Positions 27,901-42,900 of a DNA stretch of 64,000 bases are shown piece by piece; positions within the stretch are counted from its first letter, which is position 1; every line of letters starts with the position of its first letter. The notes beneath the pieces were generated by a model. The model had not been told where the DNA came from. It saw only the letters and a list, made by a program, of their open reading frames with translations, and ran no database searches. Origin of the DNA: Luscinia megarhynchos (lineage: Eukaryota; Chordata; Aves; Passeriformes; Turdidae); assembly GCA_034336665.1 (NCBI GenBank), contig CM067568.1, forward strand, positions 36,374,770-36,438,769, written 5' to 3'. The position numbers and the translations under genes are program-made.

Positions 27901-30900
27901 GAACTGTCTGGACAAGCAAAAATAAACATACTCTTAAAAGTTACTTATGATTGCTTGCAAAGACAAGCAAACCAAAACCTTAACACATTCACATAAAACA
28001 TGCCCTTTTAATACTAGGATATGCAAGATTGTGTCTAACAACTGTGTGTTCTGGTACTGGGTTTTCTGCATTTGTAAGGCACTTATGGTAGCTGAAGACA
28101 TTAAAGGGAGCTGATGTAACCACATAACAGCATCACCTAACAGAGACACCACCTCCCAATGACAGATGACAGAGCCTAATGTCAAGTTTGATTTTGAAAT
28201 TACTACCTTCATGTAATTCCTCAAGATTTGTCTTCCTTTATAGTTTTTAGCATACATAGTTGAATAATTTTCAGAATGATGTCTCCTTTTCACAAACATG
28301 GTAGTTCACAAATATTAAAAAGAAGCAAGCTGAATACTATGCTTCAGAAAAACACAGTAAGGTATCTCATAAATTTCCAGAAAAAGGAATCTCTTCCAAA
28401 GCAGTCCCTACCTAAACTCATCTTTATTTATATTCTTGTCAATTCACAGAATCACAAGGACCATCCATGAAAAGAATATCACCCTGTGCCTGAGAGTGCT
28501 GTCCAAATGGTTCTTGAACTCCATCAGGCACCCTCTGGGTGAAGCAGCTTTTTCTAATATCCAACCTAACCCTCCCCTGAGAGAGCCTGAGGCAATTCCC
28601 TTGGGTCCTGTCACTGTCACCACAGAGATCAGTGCCTGCCCTCCTCTTCCCCTCACGAGGAAACAGTAGACTGTGACGAGGTGTCCCCTCAGTTTCCTCC
28701 AGGCTGAACAGACCAAGTGACCTCAGCCACTCCTCATATGCCTTCTCCAGGCCCTTCATCATCCTTTTCTGCCTCCCTTGGACATTCTCTAATACCTTCA
28801 TGTCTTTCTTATATTGCAGTGCCCAAAATCTCACACAGTACTCCAGGTGAGGCTGCACTGGCACACAGCAGAATGGGCAGAGTAGCACAGCAGTCTCACT
28901 GTAGCAATGACACTGCTTTTCCACCCCTCCTTTTTTCTTTCCAGTAGCAATACAGTAGCACTGCTTTCACAGCTTGCTCTCCTTTCAGCAATGGCCTTTT
29001 TCCCCTTTCTTCAGCTTTTTTCCCCTTTCTACACAGCTAGGAGTTTTCACTCCCATCTTCAATGGCCATACAGCCCTCCTTACAAGTATGTTCTTCCCAA
29101 TTAGTGCTTTCACTTGAATTCATTTAACACTCTCCTGTATTTGCTGTCCTTGCATTTGCTACACTTCCCGGTGTATCTCTCTCATCCTTGTGCTTCTGAC
29201 AATTTGGCCCCTGTCAAAATGAATCCTAAAAAATGTACATAAACATGAAACACTAGAAAAATCTTCTGTTATGTACAGCCACACTATACTCCTACATGAA
29301 ACCTAAGTTCTTTGAGAAGCAAATTCTTGATACTTTCTACAGGTTTTCAGTATCATCATGAAAGATGCTCATTAAACATTATATATATAGAATATATAGT
29401 ATATTGCTACAGTTTCAATCAAAAGAATGCCACAGGAAGTAACAAGCCAATGTCTTTTCTAACTTTTGCAGCCAAAAAAGCCAAAATCATTACTCAAATC
29501 TTTGAAGTGACTCACATTTTTCTAAGCGAGCTAATTTTGTATACTTAACAGAAAAATCAGGTATACTCAATACCCTCCACTCAGTAATGCCAGCACTTTG
29601 AACATACTCCATTGCAGACTGAGCACAGCCTGAAAAGCTGTTCTGGAGGTTGAAAATGCAGATGGATCCTATTAACATTGGGAAATACACTGGGAAATGT
29701 GTATTACACACTGCAGGTGACTCACAGCCTCTAGCATTCCAAACAGATCTACATTTGCCTCTGCATTAGGGAATCTAATCCATCTGAGGACCCTGCAAAC
29801 TAGAGTCTCCAGCTATTCCAAATTCAATCATACCTTAAGGTCATCACACTCCATATCTTCTCTAGGCTTACTCCACTGTTTCAGGTATTCCACATATTTT
29901 CTTTTTTCCTCACGCAGCTTCTCTCTTTCCTGAAAAAAAACCAGTCACAATTGTATATAAAGATTGTTGCAAGGCCTTATTGCATCACTTACTATTCAAT
30001 CACATTGAAAAGTCAAACATCCCATTTAATTGGAATGGGGTAATCTATTCATTTTTACTTGCATAAAATGAGATTGGCAAAATTATTTAAATGAGTTGAT
30101 ACTTTGTTGAATTAGTTATTGCTCTTGTTGGGGGATATTTTGAGTTTTGTTTTCTTTTTAATGGAAGTAGCTGAAGAAAAAATATCAAAAATTAGACCGC
30201 ATATATGAAAGTTGCCTCAAAAAAGACCATCAAAATAAGTTAGTGAATGTGTATATATAATTTCGTCATATTCAGGTTGACAAAAAGTTTTTTAGCAATT
30301 TATATCCAAAGAATCCACACAGAAACCCACAACTATTAGATATGCTGTCAATCTGATGCAGAACAGATTCTTCAAAGAGAAGACAACCATTAAATCAAAC
30401 AATTTTATGCATTATTGGCAAAAAAACCTCCCAAGCATACCACATTATTACAGAAGTAAGTTAAAATTCAAAAAGAACTTTTGGTAAACTAGAATTATAG
30501 AAATGCTAACCAGAAATACAACCCATCATCAAGTCCTGTAACTGTCTATTCTTCTAAAGTGCATTTCCAGGAACTGAAAATGATTAACAGAAAATAACTT
30601 GAAACAGCAACTAAGAAACAAGGAAACTAGAAAGCCATGTTCCAATATGAAACACATATACTTCAAAAGCATTACTTTTTCCTTTTCTATTTTGAGTCTC
30701 TCTTTCTCTTCTTTCTTTTTCATCCTTTCTTCTTCCACAATTTTTTTAATTCTTCTCTCTTCTTTTCCTTATCTTCTTTCTCCTTTTTCCTAGCTTCTAT
30801 AGCATTTGCCTTCTCCTGTTTTAATTTAGCTTTTTCAAAAGCTATAAAGAAAAAAAACAAACTTAGGGGTTTTTTTTGTAAAATGTCAGTTTTAACTGAT

Positions 30901-33900
30901 AGACTGATATTTTTATAATTACCATATGAAGAAGATATTGTTATGAAGACTGAATTGTCACCCCACCAACCAGAAATTCAAACACCTGGAAATTCTTTAT
31001 AGAATCAGAGTTTCAAGCCTATGTATTAGACACGTTTTACGAGGTTGTCGACAGGTAATAAAGTTAAATATATCTAGGTTTATGAGTATACAGAAAGTTA
31101 TTACTTGCTTATTGGTTTCTATCAATTGACATATAAAGATGAGAACTGATTGCAACATATAATTACAGCAACATATTTAATAATGACTGATTAAATAAAA
31201 GCATGTCACAACCAGGTGTGGCACACAACCGTGAAACATCTGTAATAGTAAAAACCTTTAAATAAGTAATCTTTAAATATTTAGTTATTATTAAGTTACT
31301 GAAGTCAATACATTTGAAATGTATATTTCAGTGTATTTTGTTCAGATTTTACTTCAGTTACACAATTTAAGCAAACTTCAAATGATAATAAATGCTACTG
31401 CCTGAAGAGATGCAGATTTCTTTGCAGTCACATGTAGAAGAACAACAGGACCCAAATTTCCACTTTTTGTGGACAGAAAGTGCCCATGAGCCCACACACA
31501 GGCTAACAAACAAAAGGAGGTCTCACTGTTTTAATTGAATAAACAGGAAAGCTAGACTCATAAGTGAATGAAATGAAGAAGACCCATACTCTTACCAAGT
31601 GGATTGTAATTACAAGAAAGACTTTCCTATAACATTCTGAAAATGGGCCAGGTTCCTCCTACGGATAGCTACTGCACAAAGCAGCAATGTCTCTACCTGG
31701 CAAACAAATGCAGTGAAGCTGATCCCCAGGGTCTTCAACATACTGAGGAGGTTAATGTTCCAAGGTACTTGATATTTTGCTACCTTTCACAATGTGAAAA
31801 TGTGTCTTTACTAGTCTTCTAGAAGCTGCAGTTTCTGTCCACACAAGAGAGGAAGCAGCTTTTTGGCTGATCAGCTGTTACCTCAGTCTATGCTGACATT
31901 GCCAGCACATGAATAAACAGATGCTTGTTGTGCAAGAACGTGGACACAAAAATTTAATGGAACACATGAAATTCTAGTGTCCTCATCTCCCATAAAAAAA
32001 AGGCCCAAAGCAGCATCAGACAACTTCACTGTTATTTAAGCAGATGTTGGACTAGGTAATTTCTAAATGTCCTTGCCATCTTAAAAAAATTCCATATTCA
32101 AGGAAATGAGAGGCTGGAACCAGAAGTTCAGTAAAATACTTCCACAGATGAAAGCCTTTTCTTAGGAAGGACACGAGTTCTTACAATCCAGAAGCTAAGC
32201 TTCGTCCTCAAGAAGACATACCAATTTACCTAGTTTTATAAACCCAAACAGAAGGCATATGTGTCCCCTTATTTAATTTGAAATAAAATTTAAATTGATA
32301 AGAAACAGGTCAAAACTAAACCAAAATAACTAAGTCGGTCCAAACCAAAAACCTCTGAAGTGACTTGTGCTCTTTTAAACCAAAAAATTCAGAATATATC
32401 ACAGTTCTTTTAAATTTTGAGATTGTTGTATGAGGAAAATGCATAAATATTAAAACTAACAGATTTGTATTACACCTTTGTGCTTTGATATACCTTCAGC
32501 TGGTAAAATTTACACATGACTTCGCCATCCAAGCTTCTACAAAAATTATTTAGCTCTTTATTCATCTGAGAGAGAAATCAACACAGTTGGGCCACAAGCT
32601 TCCTACATTTCCCCAATTTAGTCAACTAACAAGGAAAAAAAATAAAACCAGGAAACAAGCATGCTAACTACTGAAAGGTGCACTTGGCCATAGTGGTGTG
32701 GCAGTACACTCTTAATATATTTTCCCTTTTAAAGGCACAACCCCAAGAATATTTTAATTATGGCCTGCTCCCAAACCTGTAAAAGCTGGTTCTACTGGTC
32801 ATATGAGTAAACTTCAACTTACCTATGGCCTCCACATCATCTTTTTGCTTCTGGAATCTTGCCCTTTCCCTTGATACTTTACTTTTGTTTCCTGGGGTGT
32901 TTTGTTTAGGTGTAATATTGTCCTCCTGACAGAGAAATTGGGGGTAGAGAATCAAAAAAAGAACATAATAACTACGGTGAAATGAACAGCAAAAGATATT
33001 TCCAATTTTTCAACTAGCATAAAATGAAGTAGTATAGTGACTAAGAGTCTCAGTGTTTAAATACAGGCAAGTGACATACCTGTACCTGAGGGCAAGTGAC
33101 ATAATTCATCTGAGAATTCAAATTAAAGCCTTTCAGCAAATTATTAATCTCAGAATGGACAAGCACTCTGTCATCATAACACACCAAAAAACTAGTTTCT
33201 CAAAGGGATCCCAGAAATAATGACAAAAATAAGAAGATAACATACCAAGTATGATCCCTTTCACCAGCTTAACTGGTATATATATAAAGCAATTACTTAA
33301 AGAGCAATTGTGGAATATATCCCAACTGTCCTCAAAATAAAAAAAAGCACAATATCAACCCTGTATTTCAAATGATCTGAAAACTCAGACAAATGGAGGA
33401 ACTTCATAAGACCGTGCTAATGTGTTTTCATCTGGGATTAAAAATGCTTTTACTTACAAGACTTGCAGATGCCCTCTTTGGAGGTCTCCCTCGCCGTCTG
33501 CTTGCAGGACTGAAGATAAATGTGGGTGGTTCATCAGGAAAGAAATAGGAGAAGTTTTGTTCTGCTAGATTGTATTTTTCAATTGATGTTGCCTTAGTAA
33601 GAAAGACAAAAATAGATATTCATGGTGAAGTTCTTACCTTTTTATAAATATGAGCTAATTAATTTAAATATAAGCTAATTACTCAATCATTAATTTCTAA
33701 AACAAGACAACAGGAGCAACCATATCCACAACTGCTTAACTGAGGATAAGAAATAAAGCTCTGAAACAGTGTAAGTGAAGAGTTAATCTACCAAGTGGAT
33801 AATAATGTACGTAGTGCATCTGAAACTAGAATTTTGCTTCATTTGTCAAGATGTTGTTTCTTTATATGCCTTTAGCAAACACAGCTGGACAGTGTCTCCC

Positions 33901-36900
33901 TAGCAAGGTACTGAAGTGTGTCAAGAATAAATTTGACAGATATCAGCAGAAATGTAACTTATTGAAGAATTACATAATTCTCTATTACACAGCTACTTAT
34001 GTATGGAGGAAGATTGTTCCAGACTGCCAGAGTTTCTTTTCAAGTCTACTTTCTCAATCTGATAATTTCAGGAAATATGCCTTTATTGAACAATACAGAT
34101 GAGGATACAAAGGTGACATTCCAAACAGGACATGTTCACATAACTGAAATGCAAGGCAATCAGCAAGAGGACAAAAAGACACTCCACAAAAAGCCCAAAT
34201 AAAGACAAGATGACAAATACACATATGCAGAATATAACAGTTTTCCTGAGGCTCCAGAAAGCATCACTAATAGATCACTAGTCCTTAATGTGGTAAAGTG
34301 AACTGGGTCAAAATGACCACTAACAAACCCTAACAAGCACTAACAAGGAATGGGGTGCTTTATCCCCTTCAGCTCTATTTTCTTCTATTTCCACCATTTC
34401 TTTAGAGGAGACAGACTCTAGAGTTACAAATTTGTTTAGAAATTTATTGCCTTTGTTATTTTCCTCCACTTTCTGAGGCAAGACTCATCTCTCCGAGCCC
34501 TCCTGTGCAGACTGAGCAGTTACACAGCTGTATGAGAAAACAACAGACACAATAAAAAAACCCTGCCACCTTCTAGAAACAAGAAGATAGCAAGGATTCC
34601 AGGGTCAAGGCTGCAATACATAGTGAAGGAATTCAGGATCTCTTGTGGTACAGCAAGCAAGGAAAACTGCTGCCTTATGGGAAAAGCTGCTCAAATTCTC
34701 AGTTGTACTAAGTGTCACCATATATCTAAGATTACAAAAACATGCACAGTCAACATCCAAGAGCTTATCAAAACCCCATTCTAGCTACCTAAACTCACTT
34801 GTCTCACTGAAGATCTGGAGACAAAATTCAATCTATTATAAAACATTTTCCAGCTCAAAGCATTAGAACAGAATAACACTGCTTTACAATACCAACACAG
34901 AAACAGTTCATTTTTGACTTAGAAATACCAGCTGCATACCTTGAAGAATGAAAACAATTCATGTGCTAGACTAATCAAAAGTATATTATGTTTCAACAAA
35001 TAACATTTTTCTAGGTAAATGTTCTTTTTTATTTTGAGGACTTTTTAAAACTAGTAGCCAAAGCAGAAATTAAAGAACTGTGCTTCAGAACTACAATCTT
35101 GTTTACAAGCAGAAGTCAAAAACAAGAAGTTGAAATATTCACCTTTTATTTTGGAAAAGTATACTTACAAAAAGCTAAATTTGATGCAGTTTTTAAAAGG
35201 AGCAGCTAACAGAGAAGAGCAAAAAATACTAAATAGTGTCAATATTCTATCAAATAAATTATTTCTTCTTGCTTACCTTAGCTTTAATTACTCCATCATG
35301 TGGTTCACAGTGCTGTTTCAGAAAAAGTTTAAGTCTATCACGAGAAAAGAGATGTTTCCTCCGGCTGTATTAGGAAAGAAAGGTAGTATTATCAACTAAT
35401 ATCTTTAACTAGTGTTTAAGTACAGTCAAAAGTATGTGCAAGAATACATGTGATAGACCATATGATTGATCTTCCTATTTTCTTCATTATAAATAACACC
35501 CTTACTATTGTAATCAACAACTATTCTTTGAAACCTCAACTGAACTAAAATTTTCCTTATGAATAAAACAAAACCCAAGTAGCACATAACAGCTGGTTTA
35601 TGCATCTGTAATTTTTATTTTGAAGATTCTGTTACTTCCTCTTTTATAACCACCATTTTGATCCATGGTAGATCCTCCAAACACTTCTTAAAATAAAACT
35701 TAAGTCTGATTGTTTCAGGAGATAGGGAGGACAAACAAACAAGCAGGGACAGCAGGAAAGCAGCATTCACATCTTTCAAGCAGGGAGGCAAGCCCACAAG
35801 TGACAAGGTGAATTCACACACTACTCAGCAAAGCTATGCCACTTCTTTCTAGAGGACATGTGCACTCTACTGGCTGCTGGCATTCCCAGGAACCTGCATT
35901 ACTTCATGGGAAGGAAAAAACTTCACTACACAGGAAGAGTTAATGAAAAAAAACAAATCCTGATTTGTATTGGAACTAAATGATTTGTCATCACACAAAC
36001 TGAAGTTTGTTTACAGCACCCAGTTTATATAAATTTTGATGTACAATCTACTCTAAACATATATTTTAACTAAATTTGAGACAAATTTGTTATTTAAGAA
36101 GCAAAACCTCTACACCTTTCTATTTTAAATCAACCTGATTGCCAATGCCTGTTTCAGCATTTCAAACCAGCAATGCTACCAGAGTGCTCACAATGTCAAC
36201 AGTTCATTATTATAATTATTATTATTATTAGAGTTCCCAAACTTTTTTCCACCTACTCCATCAATCCAACAGTAGCCAAGGTATCAGAAGTCAATGTTGC
36301 AAAATGTGGAATATATAAAAATATTGTTAAGAAAGGATGTTCTTTGATGTTTGATATTTGTATACTTCCAAGCCTAATCAACACAAAGGGAAATTTAATG
36401 CATGAAACAGAGAGCTTGATTGTTAGCTACTATAAATGATGCCCAGGTGTTAGAAAAATAAATTACTTGTTGGTTGAATTGCCTTGTTAAGGCAGACCTG
36501 GGGAGAGGTTAACAAAGCTAGGGAAGAAGAATGCCCACTGACAGTGGATACAAAGAATACAGAATTTAGGGGTCACAAAGACACCTAGCAGAATTCCCAA
36601 GGTAAGGAAACCTAACCAAGCAACTGTACCAAATCAGCTCCAACTGGGTAAAACGTAATCCTGCAGGGGGAAATCTGCAGCCACCGACTCGGGACCACTG
36701 GCACAAGAAACTCACTGACTCAAAACAGAAAGACTGAGCATGCAGACTGATTACCATAAAATGAAGTAATTCATGAATTAATTGGAATAATTAACCAACA
36801 GAAAATAGAATACTAATTAGTAAGAGAACTATGAAACTTGTAGCCAATGAACACTAATTCTTTTGCTCGCTAAAATGTGCTTGACTTATGGAATACCACT

Positions 36901-39900
36901 GATCACCTAGACTTGCACATCTCTCAAATAAATAATCAGTGTCTCTCTCCAGTGTGTAATTATTGGCTTGTTGCACACTGAGTAACTAAGCTAATTTTTG
37001 CAGACAACAACAGCATCTGTCTCATCTGTGCACCAATGAAAGCAGAGACCTGCAAGGAGTGGGTACCTGTTTCAACGCTGACAAAGCTTGGAATCCTTTA
37101 TGCAGAAGGCCTGAATTACAGTATTTTGTTCCAGTACTTTTAATTAACAGATCTATCATTGTTTCAAAATGCCATTTTATATCAAAAACATCTTACACAA
37201 CTCACAGTTACAAAGAACAATTTTAATTTCCACATACTAATTTTTACCTTAGTTGAGATGCTTTAACAATAACAGGTTCATATAGGTGTTTTTTAATAGG
37301 TTGGACTTTGTATTTGAACAAAGAAGGATCAATTATGGCTTTCTTCTCCCTAGGGAAAAAAGTTTTAAAAATTAGAAGTTTACATTCACTTATCATCACC
37401 CTCGTATTTTGCACACTTAATATATTTATACGCCTACACAATGGACCTCTTAAAATAACCCAGCTTGTAATTTCCACCAGTACCAAAGAGGGCCTATTAA
37501 TTTGTGCCAACTTTTCTGCTACTATATTTAAATCTGCATTAAAATCAGTTCCTGCAAGGAACAGGAAGAACAATGAGGGATGTTTTCTGAGCAAGGAAAT
37601 GGGAGATAAGAAGGGAAAGAAGGGAGACAATTAATGATACATCCCTATACTTCAGAAAATTGTCTCCTTAATACTCTCAGCACTCATGATGGCAACAGGA
37701 AGACAGGAAAAAGGAGAAAAAGATTATGAGGAAGAATCCAAAAGACATAAATAAATAAAATTAATTGAAACAGTAGCCCTTGATCTAACAATTGCATTGC
37801 AAAACATTAAAACTACATAAAATATTTTTCAAAAATGACACCTTAGAAAAAAAAACAGACCAGACACTTTACCAACAACATAAAATAACAGAAAGTAACA
37901 GAAATCATAAGGCAACATATCTACGCTTCAAATTAAATTCGTATCAGGTTACACGCTTCATTAGCCAAAGCACACTTCCCTTTTACAGGTATTGCTACAG
38001 AGAACTAGATTTTCTCCCCTCTCATGGAAAATATTTCTTCAGTTTTAACGTAACATTAATTGTTTTGTTAGACCTATTCCTAGGTGGGTAACACCCAGGT
38101 CTGGTGTGCTACCAAAATTCACTTCTCTATAAGAAAGAGAGGGGTTTTGCCACAGACAATATACTCTAAGAAGAGTAGTGTATTTATGGACAGACTTTAT
38201 GAACAGAGCTAAATAATAAGACTTTATTTAAATCATGTTGCATTTTAGCATTAAACAACAGAACTAACTTCTCCTGAGGTGACAATTTGTAATCAAGAAT
38301 TGTACTGCTTTATCAGGAAGAATTCAGTCATCATCTTATTTCATCAAGAAGGAAAATTGAAGCAGCTATGTAGATGAACTAGGAGATCTAAAACTATGCA
38401 TTTCACCGTTGTCAGTCCTTCAAGCATTTACAAAATGCTTCACTTGCTATTCTTTATCATTGTGAAAAACATGTATAAGATGTTGAGAACTGTACTTTAC
38501 AATGCTGCTGAAAATAAAATTTGCTACAATTTTCCCCACTTAGTGAAAGAGAAATACAAGAAATATTAACATTCCAATGTCGAATAAATACATTAATTAA
38601 TACAGATTAAATGAAAATGTACTTATTCACCATTACTGTCATTTCAGATGAGAATAATTTGCGAAGTTCTAAAGAGAAAAATAGTTTACAAGCATAGTTT
38701 ATCAGCACAGTTAGTAATAAGTGGACTTACAAAAAAAAGAAGAAAGACTTGGAAACAGCCATCCATCTACTAGACCTACAGATAGCTGCTGTGGCATGCA
38801 TGCAGTACCTTGTGTGATACTACACGCACATCACAGTTGAAGTCAAATGTTGAGTCACTTGGACCAAAGACAGTGTAAGAAATATACCAGAAAAAAAGCT
38901 CACCCAGCTATACATATTAACAAAACAGAGATCAACTGTAATCCAGTATATCTCCACTGGCAAGATTTTAACATCTCTACATAAGTTTGTTAAAAGAGGC
39001 TTTATATTCTGGTCATACCATGATTTGGTTTTCCATGACCATCTCCAGTGTCAAGACAGGAAAGCTAAAGTAATGAAGGCTGTCCCTAGGAATTTCTGCA
39101 TAGTATGAATGACAAGCTTGCAACTCATCACACACCATTGGGTTTCCATTTAGCCTAGCAAGCTAAAGAATGACCCAAACAGAAAATGTTCAGATACAAA
39201 ATAAAAGGCATCAGAGTACCAATATTAAACCAAAAGTGTATCAGCTTATTTATACATTTTGAATAGATTCTAAGCTTTAATACTGCAATCAAATTCAGGA
39301 CCCAAAGAATAATCCAATTTTCAACTCTTTATCGTTAATCTTTACTTTTGTAGTTTAAGTAAATCTTTCTTAACTTCAGTGGATCATATATAATAGTCCA
39401 AATGTAATTTCAGACACACTACATTTTTTCTGCTTAGTTTGAGTTTTCAGTTATTATCCCAAGAAGTAAATATATTCCTGATATCCTCCTCTAAATTTAT
39501 AGCAAAAATTTTGCTTAGTGCAAAAGAGGAAGAAAAAGGTAATTCGATACACACAGAATGCTTTCATAATTATATAAATTATCTAGCAGCTTTAGCATAA
39601 AACTATTATTATTTTTGGTAATATTTTATTTTGTAAAGCACTATATAAAACACATTAGAGTTAGCAAGGGTTAAACCCATTTCACAGCAGAGATCCCTTA
39701 CAAAAAATCTTCACAGCACAGCTCTGACACACAACCAAATCCAGAGGAAAAAACATAGAGTGTTTTGTAATTCAGTAGGTAAAAACCTCAACTGACTCAT
39801 CCATACTACACTAATTTCTACTGCACTGAAGTGAATGTAGCGAGTACTCCTGTCAGAATCTTGCATTTTTCACAAGGTTACTGAACCACTGACAGGTAAT

Positions 39901-42900
39901 AATCTCATAAAGCCTTCAATTACTTTGACATGGTGACCACATGACCTGAATATAAATTTCTTCTTGCACTACTGCTGTGCTACATTCTGACAGCACCCAG
40001 TAACCTCTGAAACCTTAGAGCCATAGAACCATTAAGGCTGGAAAAGGCCCCTAAGACTGAGTCCAACTACCAAGCTGGCACCACCGTGTTCATCACTAAA
40101 CCGCATTTTCAAGCGCCACATCTGCATGGCCCTCTGAACACTTCCAGGGATGCTGATTTCCTGACATCCCCGGGCAGCCTATTCCAATGCCTGATGCTTC
40201 AGTGGAGAAGTTTTTCCTATTGTCCAATATAAACCTCCCCCAGCACAATTTGAGGCCATTTCCTCTCATCCAGTCACTTGCTACCCGGGAGGAGAAACCA
40301 ACCTCCACCTCTCTACACCTTGTTTCAGGTGGCTGTAGGGAGTGCTGAAGTCTCCCCTGAGCCTCCTTTACTCCAGCCTAAACAAACCCAGCTCCCTCAA
40401 TCCTGTCCTTCTCAATTACCTTCTCCAGGACACCTATCTACTCTCTGGTCTGAGTCCTGCCACAGCTACAGTATCTTACTGTATTAACAGAAGTAGAAAA
40501 ATTGCACATAAAAATACTGAGAGTTAGAGGATTCAAACACTGTCCTGAAGTGCTAAAGCAACCACTGTCCCACTTTTTCAGAAAGAGGCAGTGGTTTTTC
40601 TTCTTCTCTTTGACTAAATTTGGGAATGGAAAAACCCCCCTTGAAGAATGCTAGATAAATAACACAATTTATGGTCTTGTCATGCTCCAGTGCGAAGCCT
40701 TACACAGAGGTAACCTGTCAGTAAACTGATTCCCCACAGCGAGGCTGCCTCTGCACATCTTTGAAGGCTGCCATTGACAAGCAACTCTGTACCAAGCAAT
40801 AATAAGAACTGCCCATTTGAAATTGCAAATATTTTCTGCAACTGAAAATTTAAACAACAAAACAGGGTGTTAAGAACAACATCCTAGGGATAAGACAGCA
40901 GCACTTTGCAAGAAAATCCTGACTTCTAAATTTTGGTGAAGATTTTAAGATGTGTTTCATCCAAGTACTTTGGTCTTTCCTTATAATATAAAGAGGACTA
41001 TTACCCATCATCATTATTCTTGGATTCAAGCAGTAAAGGAATAAGAGAGGAAGAAAGGAAAGATAAGAATTAAAGATGAAAAAATATTTACTGTGCTGAA
41101 GATATTATATAGTTTTAATGACAAGCTATGCCCACATTTTGACATATCCAGTTCATAATTTTTTTCTCCAAAGAAAGTTAAAAACTCATTTGAAGATGGT
41201 AAAAGGACTGGATGGTTAAGGTTCCACTGACAGTATTTCCAAAAACTGTTACCTCTTATAGCCCAAAATTTGCAGAAACAATTAGCCCTTCCCCAAAATT
41301 AATCTTCAATTCAAACTGAACAAACACCCAAATTTACTGCCATAGACCAGCCAGCAAACCAAGAATATTTTTTTCTAGTATTTCTGATGTTGCTTGATGA
41401 TTCACACTACTCACAGCCCTGGCAAAAGGAATGCCATGAATAATTAAGTTGCAGCTGAATTGTACACATTTGGCAGCAAAAGCCCCTCAACCTCCAGGCT
41501 GCTGCTGAGTGCTAAAGCCAACACTAGAGTTCAACCTTACCTTTAGAAGTCTAGCAGGTATGAATACTGTTATTCAATGTGACCACTATCCTACAGTACC
41601 AGAGGCTCCCAGGTTACAGTATAAATGTTTTAAGAATTTGTAAGATTGCTGCCTTTTGCTTTGTAATCCAGGCCTTAGAAAGTAGCCTGTTTTTTTCAGG
41701 GAAAATAAGAGCATCATAGCCTCTTTCTTCCTGTACCACTCCAACTTTTACTGCAGAACACAACAGAAAAGGTCAGCAGGAATATCTGTACAGACTACAT
41801 GGCTATTTCTGCCCCATACAGACAGGAGGAGTAGGGTCACAGAAAGGCTGGGATCTCTAATGACATCTATTTTCAGTTAAGATTCTCTAGCCTTACAGAT
41901 TCTTTAGGAAAAATATTTGCAGATGGCCCATCAATCTGTGCTGTGCTCCCCTCCCCCTGCCTCACAAACACCCTGAGCATCTGCTGTACCATTGTTTAAC
42001 AGCACTGCAGCTTTGCACAAAGGCTGGGTCTCAAAACCTGGACATTTGTGTGCAGGCTGAGGCAGAACTGCCCTGCACATATCAACTTGACATTGGTCCC
42101 AAAGTGACTAACATCTATACTCTCCACATGCAAGTCTCTCCATAAACAGAAAGATTAGGGCTGCAAAACAATGTCATTCAGCTGAGTAGGATTTCTTATT
42201 GTTAGGAGCAATGGTATAAAGAATCTTATATGACAGCATACAAAAATTCACAATAATGCTTTACTTACAGACAGGTTTTGTATATACAGCAAATAATACT
42301 TTTCAAGTCTGCATATAACCAGAATATATCTAGAAAATAACTGTTACTACACTCTCACATTTGTTATAAACAGACTAATTTAAAACTTACAGTAAGCATT
42401 TTAAAGCCACAAGAGGTTTGCAATTTAACTTGCAGCACAAACGTTAGTTAGATGTCACAGAACACTGCTTCAAAAGCCTGTATAGTCTCACAAGAATTCC
42501 TCTTCTAAGAAAAAGAAATTAGTTTCCCTCCCTTCTCTGCACTGTCAAAATAACTCAGCGGTTGGGGAGAACCACAGACTGACAGAGTGCAAGACTTAGT
42601 CTTACCACCAGCTTTACATGCATGGAAGTGACAGCACTATAACAGGATCAACAGTCAGATCCTACAGTCAGCATGCTTGCTTAATTCCAAGAATAACCTG
42701 CTTTCAAACATCACATGCCTTTTGGAATACTTAAAAAGCTTTCAGTTTTTCAAATACATGGAACATCTTCATGAACAACTTAGACAGTACCTTCAAGAGT
42801 CAGCAAAGAAATTTGAAAATTATTTATCCCATGTTATTTTCCTAACCAAGTGAGGAGCTCCACCCTAGTTTTTCTAGGCATGTCAGGACATGACTTCCTG

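Noticed and set aside
28439..28924. 161-residue minus-strand frame
   Set aside because: It is the decayed reverse transcriptase end of a CR1 LINE, not a host gene.
36205..36230. Short tandem runs considered as a CRISPR array
   Set aside because: These are eukaryotic microsatellites with no spacers and no associated genes.
39605..39700. Possible minus-strand MIR/L2 remnant
   Set aside because: Only short resemblance (gtaaagcac and cccatttcacag); too weak to list.
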